Of a stretch of 64,000 bases of DNA, positions 49,648 to 58,302 are shown in pieces. Position 1 is the stretch's first letter. Each line of letters begins with the position of its first letter. The stretch comes from Clostridia bacterium (GTDB lineage Bacteria > Bacillota > Clostridia > UBA1381). The notes under the pieces were generated by a model, which was given only the letters and a program-made list of their open reading frames with translations, did not search any database and was not told the DNA's origin. The DNA lies in assembly GCA_017621875.1 (NCBI GenBank), contig JAGASE010000020.1, forward strand, positions 186,001 through 250,000, in the 5' to 3' direction. The translations under genes and the position numbers were made by a program.

Positions 49648-50313
49648 TCAATTAATTTTATAATATTTATCCTGCAATTCTATTTTAAATATATCAGAAT
49701 AATCATTTTTTATTGTTTCATATACGGGTGATACTGCAGTTGTCATATAAACAGGCAATCCACTGAGCTTTGACAGATTTTCAATGAAGTCTTGTGAGCT
49801 TTTAACTTCATCTGAAGTCGTAGCATCTCCTATATTTGAATTATTCACAATAGCCGTAAAAGGCAGATGCGATGCCTGCTCGATTTCCCTCATTATTTCA
49901 AGTGCGTCCTCCGCCGTTTTTGTAAGCGGACGATAGCAGTTTGCCACAAAAAGCATTTCAAAGCTATTCTCCTCAAGAATATCAGGTGTGTATCTTCCCA
50001 AAGCAACAGCTCCGCGGTCGTCTCCACCCACATCGATTACAAGATGTTTTTCCCTGTCATTTATCGCCGTATATATTTCCTTTGGCAATGCAGGTGCATC
50101 AAGGTTTGTGTTGGCATATTCCGAGCAGATTAACTCAATTCCGGCGTCCTCCAGCTCTTTTTCGCTATCCTTTGTTCTGAAATACGGATTTACAATATCA
50201 AGGTCAACGATAGCTACATTAAAGCCCTGTTTTTTTAAGTGCTTTGCCCAGCTTACCGCAATGCTTGTTTTGCCGCTTCCGTAATGTCCTGCAAATAATG
50301 TAATACGTTTCAT
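49648..50313 (-). CDS. P-loop ATPase of MinD/ParA/CooC type, function unknown
   Basis: 221 residues, soluble. A deviant Walker A, FAGHYGSGKTSIAVSWAKHL (about residues 7-26), then the VDLDIVNPYFRTKD switch I and VIDVGGDDRGAVALG switch II. These belong to the SIMIBI class; CooC- and MinD-like members act in metal-cluster insertion or spatial organisation. Between the synthetase and the oxidoreductase in the same operon it might load or mature the iron-sulfur/TPP enzyme. That is inference; no direct motif for cluster binding is seen. Start ATG at 50313 follows GGAGAAG; 9 bases from the synthetase. Confidence 0.75.
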   Translation of the reverse strand: MKRITLFAGHYGSGKTSIAVSWAKHLKKQGFNVAIVDLDIVNPYFRTKDSEKELEDAGIELICSEYANTNLDAPALPKEIYTAINDREKHLVIDVGGDDRGAVALGRYTPDILEENSFEMLFVANCYRPLTKTAEDALEIMREIEQASHLPFTAIVNNSNIGDATTSDEVKSSQDFIENLSKLSGLPVYMTTAVSPVYETIKNDYSDIFKIELQDKYYKIN

Positions 50314-50322
50314 TGCTTCTCC

Positions 50323-52611
50323 TTACAACTTAGCTCTTATAATCTTTCCGCTTACAGTCTTCGGAAGCTCGTCTCTAAATACCACAATTCTCGGATATTT
50401 ATAAGGAGCGGTGTGTTCTTTAACATAGGTTTGAATTTCCTTTTTTAGCTCCTCACTCGGTACTGTTCCTTTAGTGAGCACAATACTTGCTTTTACTACC
50501 TGTCCCCTTACCTCGTCCGGCTCTGCTGAAACGCCGCACTCTAAAACATATGGAAGCTCCATAATAACATTTTCGATTTCAAACGGTCCGATTCGGTAGC
50601 CTGAGGACTTAATAACGTCGTCAATTCGTCCTACATACCAGAAGAATCCGTCTTCGTCGCGTGTGGCAACGTCCCCGGTATGATACAAACCATCATGCCA
50701 AGCCTCTTTTGTTTTCTCATCATCAAGATAATATTCTTTGAATAGGCCGCAAGGAGTTCTTTCAGACGTGCGGATAACAATTTCACCACTTTTACCTACT
50801 CCAACGCTGTTGCCGTCCGGGTCAACAATATCCACGTCATATCCCGGAACAGGCTTACCCATTGAGCCGATTTTATGAGTTCCTCCAAACAGGTTTCCTA
50901 TCAGGAGTGTTGTTTCTGATTGACCAAAGCCTTCAATAATATGAAGGTTTGTAAGACGCTTAAACTGATTATATACCTCAGGATTAAGAGCCTCTCCAGC
51001 AGTTGTAGCATGCTCAATGGTAGATAAATCGTATTTCGATAAATCCTCTTTTATGAGCATTCTATACATTGTAGGCGGTGCACAGAAGGTTGTGATATTG
51101 TATTCTTTAAACAGAGGAAGAATATCGGCAGCGTTAAATCTATCAAAATCATAAACAAAAGTTGCCGCTTCACAAAGCCACTGACCGTAAAGTTTACCCC
51201 ATGATGATTTTGCCCAACCTGTATCCGAAATAGTAAGATGCAGACCTTCCGGATTAACGCAATGCCAGTAATTTGCAGTTACGAAATGTCCAAGTGGATA
51301 CTTGTAGCTATGTGCTGCAATTTTAGGATAACCTGTTGTTCCTGAAGTAAAGAACATCAACATCAGATCATTTCCGCAAGGTGTATCGTCTGTTCGGTCA
51401 TATTTATCACTGAATAACTCGTATTCTGTATTGAAATCATGCCAGCCGTCACGAGCCTCACCTACAACAATTTTTGTTGTAAGAGTCGGAGAATCTTTTT
51501 CCGCCAAGTCTATCTGATGCGTAACATCACCGTCGGCTGTCGCAACAACTGCAGTTATTCCGGCTGCATTAAACCGATATGAATAATCATGCTCCTGAAG
51601 CTGATTTGTTGCAGGAATAGCAATCGCTCCGATTTTGTGCAGTGCTAAAATTGAGAACCAGAACTGATAATGTCTTTTTAGCACAAGCAGAACTCTGTCT
51701 CCTTTTTTGATTCCCAAGGAAGTAAAGTAGTTTGCAGCCTTGTTTGATTCCTTACGCATGTCATCAAAAGTAAATCTGCGTTCGGTTTTGTTTACATCAA
51801 GATGAAGCATTGCAAGCTTATCAGGGCGTTTTTCAGCCAGTGCGTCAACAACATCATATGCAAAGTTGAAATTATCCTCATTTTCAAATCTGAGCGATAA
51901 AAGTGCACCACGCTCATCCTCGGTCGGATGAATAAAGTTATGATAAATTCTTCTGTAAGGCTGATGCGTTTTACTTTCCTTCGGGTTGGCAAGCTGCGTA
52001 GCAGGTTTCTCCTCATCTGCACCCGAACCGGATAAAACTATCGCATAAAATTCACAGTTTTCACCGCCTAACGCAATCATACCGTGCGGCGTTGAGCTGT
52101 CATAATAAATAGAATCACCTGCGTGCAGGATTTCCTTGTGCGAACCGATTTGTATTTTCAAAGTACCGCTTATAACTATGTCACATTCCTGACCATTATG
52201 TGTTGTCAGCTCAATATCGCGGTGTTCTGCAGCTTCATCATAGATACAATTTACGTAAAGTGGCTCGGAAACACGCTTTCTGAATTCCGGTGCAAGGTTA
52301 TAATAAATCATACCGTGTGCCTGTTCAATTTTTTGTCCCTCTCCCTTTCTGGTAACGGTATAGGACTTAAGAGTCGGACTTATTCCCTCTATAATATCAG
52401 TAACATCGACGTTAAAGGCTAAAGCACATCTGTAGATAAATGCAAAGCTCAAATCATGCTGACCATTTTCGCAGGCTATGTATTCATCTACCGAAACATC
52501 GGTAAGCTTTGCCATTGTCATGGCGGACATGCCTTCGATTTCCCTAAGCTCCTTAATTCTTGTTGCCATTTCCTTGATTTTTAAATCAAGACCTGTAATT
52601 TGATTTTCCAT
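50323..52611 (-). CDS. XRE-HTH + cupin + AMP-forming acyl-CoA synthetase fusion (paralogue A)
   Basis: 762 residues. Residues about 12-75 form an XRE-type HTH (RIKELREIEGMSAMTMAKL then VSVDEYIACENG). Residues about 115-192 form a cupin with TTHNGQECDIVISGTL and GDSIYYDSSTPHGM metal/ligand residues. From about 240 there is a complete MACS-type adenylating enzyme: A3 FFTSGTTGYPK (420-430), GFGQSETT, YHTGDVATRDEDGFFWYVGR, SSGYRIGPFE, and the catalytic Lys in PKTVSGKIIR. It would activate a carboxylic acid to acyl-CoA. It leads the operon with the P-loop ATPase, oxidoreductase and SGNH hydrolase and sits behind a T-box. Start ATG at 52611 after AAGGAG. Confidence 0.9.
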   Translation of the reverse strand: MENQITGLDLKIKEMATRIKELREIEGMSAMTMAKLTDVSVDEYIACENGQHDLSFAFIYRCALAFNVDVTDIIEGISPTLKSYTVTRKGEGQKIEQAHGMIYYNLAPEFRKRVSEPLYVNCIYDEAAEHRDIELTTHNGQECDIVISGTLKIQIGSHKEILHAGDSIYYDSSTPHGMIALGGENCEFYAIVLSGSGADEEKPATQLANPKESKTHQPYRRIYHNFIHPTEDERGALLSLRFENEDNFNFAYDVVDALAEKRPDKLAMLHLDVNKTERRFTFDDMRKESNKAANYFTSLGIKKGDRVLLVLKRHYQFWFSILALHKIGAIAIPATNQLQEHDYSYRFNAAGITAVVATADGDVTHQIDLAEKDSPTLTTKIVVGEARDGWHDFNTEYELFSDKYDRTDDTPCGNDLMLMFFTSGTTGYPKIAAHSYKYPLGHFVTANYWHCVNPEGLHLTISDTGWAKSSWGKLYGQWLCEAATFVYDFDRFNAADILPLFKEYNITTFCAPPTMYRMLIKEDLSKYDLSTIEHATTAGEALNPEVYNQFKRLTNLHIIEGFGQSETTLLIGNLFGGTHKIGSMGKPVPGYDVDIVDPDGNSVGVGKSGEIVIRTSERTPCGLFKEYYLDDEKTKEAWHDGLYHTGDVATRDEDGFFWYVGRIDDVIKSSGYRIGPFEIENVIMELPYVLECGVSAEPDEVRGQVVKASIVLTKGTVPSEELKKEIQTYVKEHTAPYKYPRIVVFRDELPKTVSGKIIRAKL

Positions 52612-52640
52612 AAAAAACTCCTTCGACTAATGGGGCAAAT

Positions 52641-52928
52641 AAAAAGCTCGCCCCAAAGATATAGTAAAATCCTTGAGACGAGCAATAACTCAAAGAATTA
52701 TATACCCGCGGTACCACTCAAATTGCGTAAAAACGCCACTTCAGACTCTAACAAGCCCTATACACTAACGTAGCAAACACGGGAAGGTTCTACTTGCAAA
52801 AGCTTTCTTCCTTCCGGCTCCGGAGCTACAAGCCTTTGCAAAATCTTTTGACTCACACCAACCGTCAATTCTCTCGGAAGATTTTACCGCAAATACCCTC
52901 TCCTTCAATGCCTTTATATTAAATTACA
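52641..52928 (-). promoter_or_regulatory. T-box riboswitch A, branched-chain-type specifier (GUA Val by alignment)
   Basis: Minus-strand leader. T-box core TGAGTGGTACCGCGGG at 52720-52705. Terminator: GCTCGTCTCAAGG (52683-52671) pairs, with G-U wobbles, to CTTTGGGGCGAGC (52658-52646), then a U-run. Stem I has a GAGAGA distal bulge with a TTGAC/GTCAA distal hairpin. Between the upper stem and the lower helix GGAG/CTCC, the 3' loop reads GGCTTGTAG; by the rule seen in the thrS and metY leaders (codon, one purine, lower helix) the specifier is GTA, Val, at 52829-52827. CTT (Leu) and TGT (Cys) overlap it and are the alternatives. Confidence 0.85.
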
Positions 52929-52934
52929 AGAGTT

Positions 52935-52963
52935 ATTCTACCACATCTTTGCTCTTATGTCAA
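52935..52963 (-). promoter_or_regulatory. Promoter of T-box A and the oxidoreductase operon
   Basis: Minus strand TTGACA (52963-52958), 17-base spacer, TAGAAT (52940-52935). It lies 24 bases after the stop of paralogue B, with no terminator hairpin in between. Confidence 0.85.
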
Positions 52964-52987
52964 GATATTTTTTTAGTTTTAGTAGTT

Positions 52988-55252
52988 TTATAGTTTATTT
53001 CTTTGAATTTTGCCGCTTATTGTCTTAGGAAGCTCTTCTTTGAATACGACAATTCTCGGATACTTGTACGGAGCAGTTTTTTCCTTTACATAGCTCTGAA
53101 TTTCCTTTTTCAGTTCTTCTGTAGGCTCTGTGCCCTTTGTGAGTACAATACTTGCTTTAACAATCTGACCTCTGATTTCGTCAGGCTCTGCCGAAACGCC
53201 GCACTCTAATACATACGGAAGCTCCATAATAACATTTTCAATCTCAAAAGGTCCGATTCTGTAGCCTGATGATTTGATAACGTCATCTGTTCTGCCCACA
53301 TACCAGAAATAGCCATCCTCGTCCTTCCACGCAACGTCGCCTGTATGATAAAGTCCGTCGTACATAACTTCCTTTGTCTTATCCTCGTTGAGATAATATC
53401 CCATAAACAATCCGCAAGGTGTATCCTTGTCAATGCGGACAACAATTTCTCCTGATTCACCTATTTCACAAGACTCGCCGTCCGGATTTACGATATCAAT
53501 ATTATACGGCGAAACAGGCTTACCCATCGAGCCAGGCTTTGGTGTCATTCCTACAAGGTTTGCGATAGTAAGCGTTGTTTCTGTCTGACCAAAGCCCTCC
53601 ATAAGCGAAAGACCTGTCGCTTTTTTGAACTGCTTAAACACCTCAGGATTTAATGCTTCACCCGCGATTGTAACATGATGCAGTGAGCTTAAATCATAAT
53701 TTGCAAGATCCTCTTTTATTAACATTCTATACATTGTAGGCGGTGCACAGAAAGTGGTAATGTTATACTTTTTAAACATAGGTAAAATATCTGCAGCATT
53801 AAATCTTTCAAAGTCATATACGAATACTGCACCTTCACACATCCACTGACCATACAACTTACCCCAAAGTGCTTTACCCCAACCGGTATCGGCAATGGTA
53901 AGGTGAAGACCGTCACGCTCTACGCAATGCCAGTATTTAGCCGTTACAAAGTGTCCTAAAGGATATTTGTAGCTGTGCTCTGCAATCTTCGGATAACCTG
54001 TAGTTCCCGAAGTAAAGAACATCAGCATCGGGTCATCACCGCACGGAGCGTCTTCTTCTCTTGTAAACTTTCGGCTGAACAGCGGATACTCCTTACTCAT
54101 ATTGTGCCAGCCTTCACGGTCAGCAGTTGCTGCAACCTTGATTTTTAGAGTTGTTGACTCGCGTTCTGCAAGCTCTACCTGCTCTAAGATATATTCATCA
54201 TCAGAGCAAATGATTGCCTTAACACTTGCTGCGTTAAATCTGTAAGTATAGTCATGCTCTTTAAGCATATTTGTTGCAGGAATTGCAATTGCACCTAATT
54301 TATGCAATGCCAAAATTGAGAACCAGAATTGATAATTTCTCTTTAAAACCAGCATTACTCTGTCTCCGCGTTCAATGCCCAAGGATTTAAAATAGTTTGC
54401 AACCTGGCTTGATGCGTCCTTCATTTCCTTGAAGGTGAATCTTGTTTCAGTCTTATCATCAGCTACGTGAATCATCGCAAGCTTATCAGGATATTTTTTT
54501 GCAATGGCATCAACAACGTCAAATGCAAAGTTGAAATTATCTTCATTTTCAAATGAAATCGATTTTAATGAGCCGTCTTCGTTTTCAATCGGCTTTGCAA
54601 ATTTATTAATAAGCAGATTTTCCGACTGTCTTGCAGAAACGATTGTACCTGTAATCTCCTTCTCATCATTTGTACCGTCGCCGGGAAGAACCACTGCACA
54701 GAAGGTACACTTCTTTCCGCCCATAGCAATCATTCCATGAGGCGTTGAACTGTTGTAATAAATACTGTCACCTTCGTTAAGAACAACGGTATTATCGCCT
54801 ACCTGAACCTTCAAGCTTCCCTCAAGAACCAAATCAAATTCCTGTCCCTTGTGAGTAGTGCAGTGAATAGGGTGGTTTTGCTGTTCCTCGGAATATTCAT
54901 ATGTAACGTAGTAAGGCTCCGCAATTTTATGCTTGAACATAGGTGCAAGGTTTGAGATTGTTATTCCCTCCTCCTTTGCAGTTTGCTGACCTTTGCCTTT
55001 TCTGGTAACGTTATATGAAGAAAGATTTGCACTTACACCCTCTAAAATATCATTAATTTCAAGATTAAATGCAAGAGCACATTTGTGTATAAATGTAAAC
55101 GGAAAATCCTCCTTGCCGGATTCAAGTTTCACATATTCGTCCGCTGTGACCTCTGTTTTTTCTGCCATTTCTTCAACAGAAAATCCCATAATCTCACGCA
55201 TTTCCTTAATTCGTTTTGCCACCTCAAACAGTTTTTCGTAAGTAGTCGTCAT
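52988..55252 (-). CDS. XRE-HTH + cupin + AMP-forming acyl-CoA synthetase fusion (paralogue B)
   Basis: 754 residues with the same three parts as paralogue A: HTH (about 10-75, RIKEMREIMGFSVEEMAEK), cupin (about 110-195, THKGQEFDLVLEGSL and GDSIYYNSSTPHGM) and MACS-type synthetase (FFTSGTTGYPK, GFGQTETT, SSGYRIGPFE, PKTISGKIQR). The two are closely similar along their whole length, most of all in the last 120 residues, so this is a tandem duplication. Differences cluster in the HTH and in the linker near residue 200. ATG at 55252 follows AAGGAGTGA. It is a single-gene unit behind its own T-box, and no terminator is seen after it. Confidence 0.9.
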   Translation of the reverse strand: MTTTYEKLFEVAKRIKEMREIMGFSVEEMAEKTEVTADEYVKLESGKEDFPFTFIHKCALAFNLEINDILEGVSANLSSYNVTRKGKGQQTAKEEGITISNLAPMFKHKIAEPYYVTYEYSEEQQNHPIHCTTHKGQEFDLVLEGSLKVQVGDNTVVLNEGDSIYYNSSTPHGMIAMGGKKCTFCAVVLPGDGTNDEKEITGTIVSARQSENLLINKFAKPIENEDGSLKSISFENEDNFNFAFDVVDAIAKKYPDKLAMIHVADDKTETRFTFKEMKDASSQVANYFKSLGIERGDRVMLVLKRNYQFWFSILALHKLGAIAIPATNMLKEHDYTYRFNAASVKAIICSDDEYILEQVELAERESTTLKIKVAATADREGWHNMSKEYPLFSRKFTREEDAPCGDDPMLMFFTSGTTGYPKIAEHSYKYPLGHFVTAKYWHCVERDGLHLTIADTGWGKALWGKLYGQWMCEGAVFVYDFERFNAADILPMFKKYNITTFCAPPTMYRMLIKEDLANYDLSSLHHVTIAGEALNPEVFKQFKKATGLSLMEGFGQTETTLTIANLVGMTPKPGSMGKPVSPYNIDIVNPDGESCEIGESGEIVVRIDKDTPCGLFMGYYLNEDKTKEVMYDGLYHTGDVAWKDEDGYFWYVGRTDDVIKSSGYRIGPFEIENVIMELPYVLECGVSAEPDEIRGQIVKASIVLTKGTEPTEELKKEIQSYVKEKTAPYKYPRIVVFKEELPKTISGKIQRNKL

Positions 55253-55334
55253 AAAAATCACTCCTTTTTACATAATTTTTTTAAATAATAGCTGTACTTG
55301 AAGAATAAAAGCTTATAGCACATACAAGAATTAA

Positions 55335-55589
55335 AAAATCCGTCTCAAAGAAAAACTTTGAGACGGATATAATCCGCGGTACCACTCAAATTGCGTAAAA
55401 CGCCGCTTCAGACTCCAACAAGCCCTATGCACTAACGTAGCCTACACGGGAGACATTACTGCAATTTTCACATCTCCGGCTCAGAAGTGATAAGTCTTTG
55501 GAAAAATTCACTATTGGCTCGCAGCAACCGCCAACTCTCTCAAAGCTCATTAATCCGACCGTCTTCATCATAGCCTTTAATATTTAATT
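55335..55589 (-). promoter_or_regulatory. T-box riboswitch B, branched-chain-type specifier (AUC Ile by alignment)
   Basis: Minus-strand leader with the T-box core GAGTGGTACCGCGG (around 55388-55373) and a perfect terminator: TCCGTCTCAAAG (55341-55352) with CTTTGAGACGGA (55358-55369), then Us. The AGAGAG bulge and TTGGC/GCCAA distal hairpin are clear. Aligning Stem I to leader A (shared CAAAG-CTT and CCGGA) puts ATC, Ile, at 55491-55489, opposite GTA of A; it is followed by A and a GAAG/CTTC lower helix. CTT (Leu), just upstream, is the alternative. TCT (Ser) fits only without the alignment to A. Confidence 0.8.
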
Positions 55590-55595
55590 ATGATT

Positions 55596-55624
55596 AATAT
55601 AGCATATTTTTTTTGAAATGTCAA
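55596..55624 (-). promoter_or_regulatory. Promoter of T-box B
   Basis: Minus strand TTGACA (55624-55619), 17-base spacer, TATATT (55601-55596). Confidence 0.82.
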
Positions 55625-55635
55625 TAACTTTTTAA

Positions 55636-55660
55636 AAAAATTTCAAATTATTTAATTTGA
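55636..55660 (-). terminator. Weak AT-rich terminator of metYA
   Basis: TCAAATT (55643-55649) and AATTTGA (55654-55660) form a 7-bp stem with a 4-base loop; seven Us follow on the minus strand. It lies just before the T-box B promoter. Confidence 0.6.
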
Positions 55661-55677
55661 GTGAGTATTTAAGAACT

Positions 55678-56595
55678 TTAATGTATTTCCTCAATGTCAT
55701 ACGGAGTTGTCTGGTACACGAAATAATTAAGCCAGTTGGAGTACAAAAGATTTGCATGACTTCTCCATGTAACAACAGGCGGTCTTGAATCATCATCATT
55801 CTCAAAATAGTTTTCGGGAATTTTGATTTCAAGTCCGGCATTTTTATCACGCATATATTCATTTTTCAAAGTATCAGCGTCATATTCCGAGTGTCCCGTA
55901 ACAAAAATCTGCCTTCCTTTATCGGTTGAAACAACATAAACTCCCGCTTTTTTTGATGATGCAAGGATTCGCAGCTGTCCTACAGCCTCTATATCCTCTC
56001 TCAAAATTGTTGTATGTCTTGAGTGCGGCACCATAAAGGTATCGTCAAAGCCGCGGAACAAAATAGATTTTTTGTATTCCACTTCATGTTCAAAAACACC
56101 GAAAAGCTTTTCATCAAGCGGATGTTTTTTTATTCCGAAATGGTAGTACAGTCCCGCCTGTGCACCCCAGCAAATGTGAAATGTACTGGTAACATGAGTT
56201 TTGCTCCATTCCATGATTTCGCAAAGCTCCTCCCAATAATTCACTTCTTCAAATTCCATCTGCTCTACCGGTGCACCGGTGATAATCATTCCGTCATACT
56301 TTTTATGCTTAATCTCATCAAATGTTTGATAAAAATGAATAAGATGCTGCTCATCAGTATGCTTGGATTTGTGAGTTGCTGTTTGCAGAAACTCTAATTC
56401 TACTTGAAGCGGAGTATTTCCCAAAAGTCTTGAAAATTGTGTTTCTGTAGTAATTTTTGTGGGCATCAGATTCAAAAGGAGAATCTTAAGCGGACGAATA
56501 TCCTGCGTTAAAGCCCTTGTTTCGGTTATTACAAATATATTCTCCTCGTGGAGAGTTTCTGTTGCCGGAAGGTCATTAGGAATTTTAATCGGCAT
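55678..56595 (-). CDS. metA: Homoserine O-acetyltransferase (MetA family)
   Basis: Activates homoserine for methionine synthesis. 305 residues, typical MetA. The nucleophile Cys142 is in [11 protein letters not shown]. Residue 111, in [10 protein letters not shown], is glutamate; in this family Glu at 111 goes with acetyl-CoA use and Gly with succinyl-CoA, so an acetyltransferase is predicted despite the common succinyltransferase name. This agrees with the neighbouring O-acetylhomoserine sulfhydrylase. ATG overlaps the metY stop by one base. Under the Met T-box. Confidence 0.93.
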   Translation of the reverse strand: MPIKIPNDLPATETLHEENIFVITETRALTQDIRPLKILLLNLMPTKITTETQFSRLLGNTPLQVELEFLQTATHKSKHTDEQHLIHFYQTFDEIKHKKYDGMIITGAPVEQMEFEEVNYWEELCEIMEWSKTHVTSTFHICWGAQAGLYYHFGIKKHPLDEKLFGVFEHEVEYKKSILFRGFDDTFMVPHSRHTTILREDIEAVGQLRILASSKKAGVYVVSTDKGRQIFVTGHSEYDADTLKNEYMRDKNAGLEIKIPENYFENDDDSRPPVVTWRSHANLLYSNWLNYFVYQTTPYDIEEIH

Positions 56596-57872
56596 TATTT
56601 CACCTCGCTCAGTGCTTGTTTTATATCATCTAAAATATCATCTATGTTCTCTATACCGACAGACATTCTCACAAGGTCTGCACTTATACCTGCGTCGATA
56701 AGCTGTTCATCGGTAAGCTGACGGTGAGTGGTTGATGCAGGATGAAGCACAGATGTGCGTGCGTCCGCAACGTGTACAACGATTGCGGCAAGCTTCAAGC
56801 TGTCCATGAACTTAACAGCAGCCTCTCTTCCTCCCTTTATTCCAAAGGAAACAACTCCGCAGGCACCTTTCGGGAGATATTTTTCCGCAAGACCGAAGTC
56901 ACTGCTTGATTCAAGCTTAGGATAATTAACCCATGAAATTTTGTCATTTTCCTCAAGGAATTTAGCTACCTTCAGTGCGTTTTCGCAATGTCTTTCCATT
57001 CTCACATGGAGGGTTTCAAGCCCTAAGTTTAACAAAAATGCATTCATTGCACTTGGAGCAACACCCAAGTCTCTTACCAACTGAACACGCAGCTTTGTAA
57101 TATATGCATTCTTTCCGAACTGCTTTGTATAAACTACACCGTGATAAGACTCGTCAGGCTCGGTAAGCTCCGGGAATTTACCGTTTGACCAGTCAAACTT
57201 GCCGCTGTCTACAACAACACCGCCTACAACTGTTGCGTGACCGTCCATGTATTTTGTTGTGGAATGTATAACAATATCCGCACCAAACTCAATAGGTCTG
57301 CAAAGAATAGGTGTTGCAAAGGTATTATCCACCAATAGCGGTACACCATGGTTATGTGCAATATTTGCGTATCTTTCAATATCAAGAACATTCAGTGCAG
57401 GATTTGCAATCGTTTCACCAAAAACCAAGCGTGTATTTTCATCAAAAAGTGCGTCTACTTCCTCATCACTCATTTCGGGAGTCGCAAATCGTACCTCAAT
57501 CCCCATTCTTTTTAGTGTGACAGCAAACAGATTTATCGTTCCGCCGTAAATTGAAGAAAGACTGACAAAGTTCTGTCCTGCAGATGTGATATTCAAAATT
57601 GCAAGCAGGTTAGCCGCCTGACCTGAAGTTGTAAGTACCGCACCGATTCCGCCCTCAAGGTCAGAAATCTTATCTTCCACGCATGAAAGTGTAGGATTTG
57701 ATATTCTTGAATACATATGTCCGTCCGCCTTTAAGTCGAAAAGATCGCCCAAATGGTCGGCGGAATCATATTTGTAGGTTGTACTTTGGTATATCGGAAG
57801 CACTCTCGGCTCACCGTTTTTCGGAGTATATCCGCTTTGTATACATTTTGTTTCTACGCTGTAATTTGACAT
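56595..57872 (-). CDS. metY: O-acetylhomoserine aminocarboxypropyltransferase (sulfhydrylase)
   Basis: PLP enzyme making homocysteine (or methionine) from O-acetylhomoserine and sulfide (or methanethiol). 425 residues. Cys/Met-metabolism PLP signature with the Schiff-base Lys in [26 protein letters not shown] is the N-terminal substrate block. Start ATG at 57872 follows AAAGGAA; a longer frame to 57911 would run into the leader. First gene of the metY-metA operon behind a Met T-box, so expression rises when Met-tRNA is uncharged. Confidence 0.94.
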   Translation of the reverse strand: MSNYSVETKCIQSGYTPKNGEPRVLPIYQSTTYKYDSADHLGDLFDLKADGHMYSRISNPTLSCVEDKISDLEGGIGAVLTTSGQAANLLAILNITSAGQNFVSLSSIYGGTINLFAVTLKRMGIEVRFATPEMSDEEVDALFDENTRLVFGETIANPALNVLDIERYANIAHNHGVPLLVDNTFATPILCRPIEFGADIVIHSTTKYMDGHATVVGGVVVDSGKFDWSNGKFPELTEPDESYHGVVYTKQFGKNAYITKLRVQLVRDLGVAPSAMNAFLLNLGLETLHVRMERHCENALKVAKFLEENDKISWVNYPKLESSSDFGLAEKYLPKGACGVVSFGIKGGREAAVKFMDSLKLAAIVVHVADARTSVLHPASTTHRQLTDEQLIDAGISADLVRMSVGIENIDDILDDIKQALSEVK

Positions 57873-57979
57873 TTTAATCATTCCTTTCTTTATTCCTGTT
57901 ATATACGCCACGCCTGCAGGCGTAGGATTTAGGCAGCAGCTTTGTTATTTTTCATTGCTAAAAGCAATTCATTAATAAT

Positions 57980-58256
57980 AAAAAAGCTTTCGTCAAAAGA
58001 ACAAAGTCTTAAGGACGAAAGCTAAGGCTCCGTGTTACCACCTTAATTCATTTATACCTCGCAGTATAAACCTCACAGAGTACAGAAAATCAATACCCCT
58101 ACGCTGTAATGGGCGTTCCCATCGTAGCCTAACACCAATAAATGCTCGGTACGCAGCTCCAAGACCATCTTCGGCACAGCCTTCCGCACCTCTTCCCAGC
58201 AACGAGGCTCTCTTTGGCGTATCTCTGTGCTTACTCTTCTTTTCATTGCCTTATCT
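57980..58256 (-). promoter_or_regulatory. T-box riboswitch of metY-metA (specifier ATG, Met)
   Basis: Minus-strand leader. Loop-E AGTA, AGAGAG distal bulge, specifier loop CGAAGATGG with ATG at 58168-58166, T-box core AAGGTGGTAACACGGAGC (about 58044-58026), and the terminator GACGAAAGC/GCTTTCGTC (58022-58014 with 57994-57986) followed by Us. Specifier and downstream genes agree. Confidence 0.93.
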
Positions 58257-58262
58257 TTTTAC

Positions 58263-58291
58263 ATAATAACATAATATTTTACGCTTGTCAA
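58263..58291 (-). promoter_or_regulatory. Promoter of the Met T-box
   Basis: Minus strand TTGACA (58291-58286), 17-base spacer, TATTAT (58268-58263). It is only 11 bases after the pyrI stop, and no pyr-operon terminator is seen. Confidence 0.82.
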
Positions 58292-58302
58292 CAGAATTTT
58301 TG

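Noticed and set aside
55483-55485. UCU (Ser) as the specifier of T-box B
   Set aside because: It fits a simple length rule only if the upper stem is drawn independently; alignment with leader A and the GAAG/CTTC lower helix favour AUC. UUC (Phe), one base further upstream, also fails the alignment.
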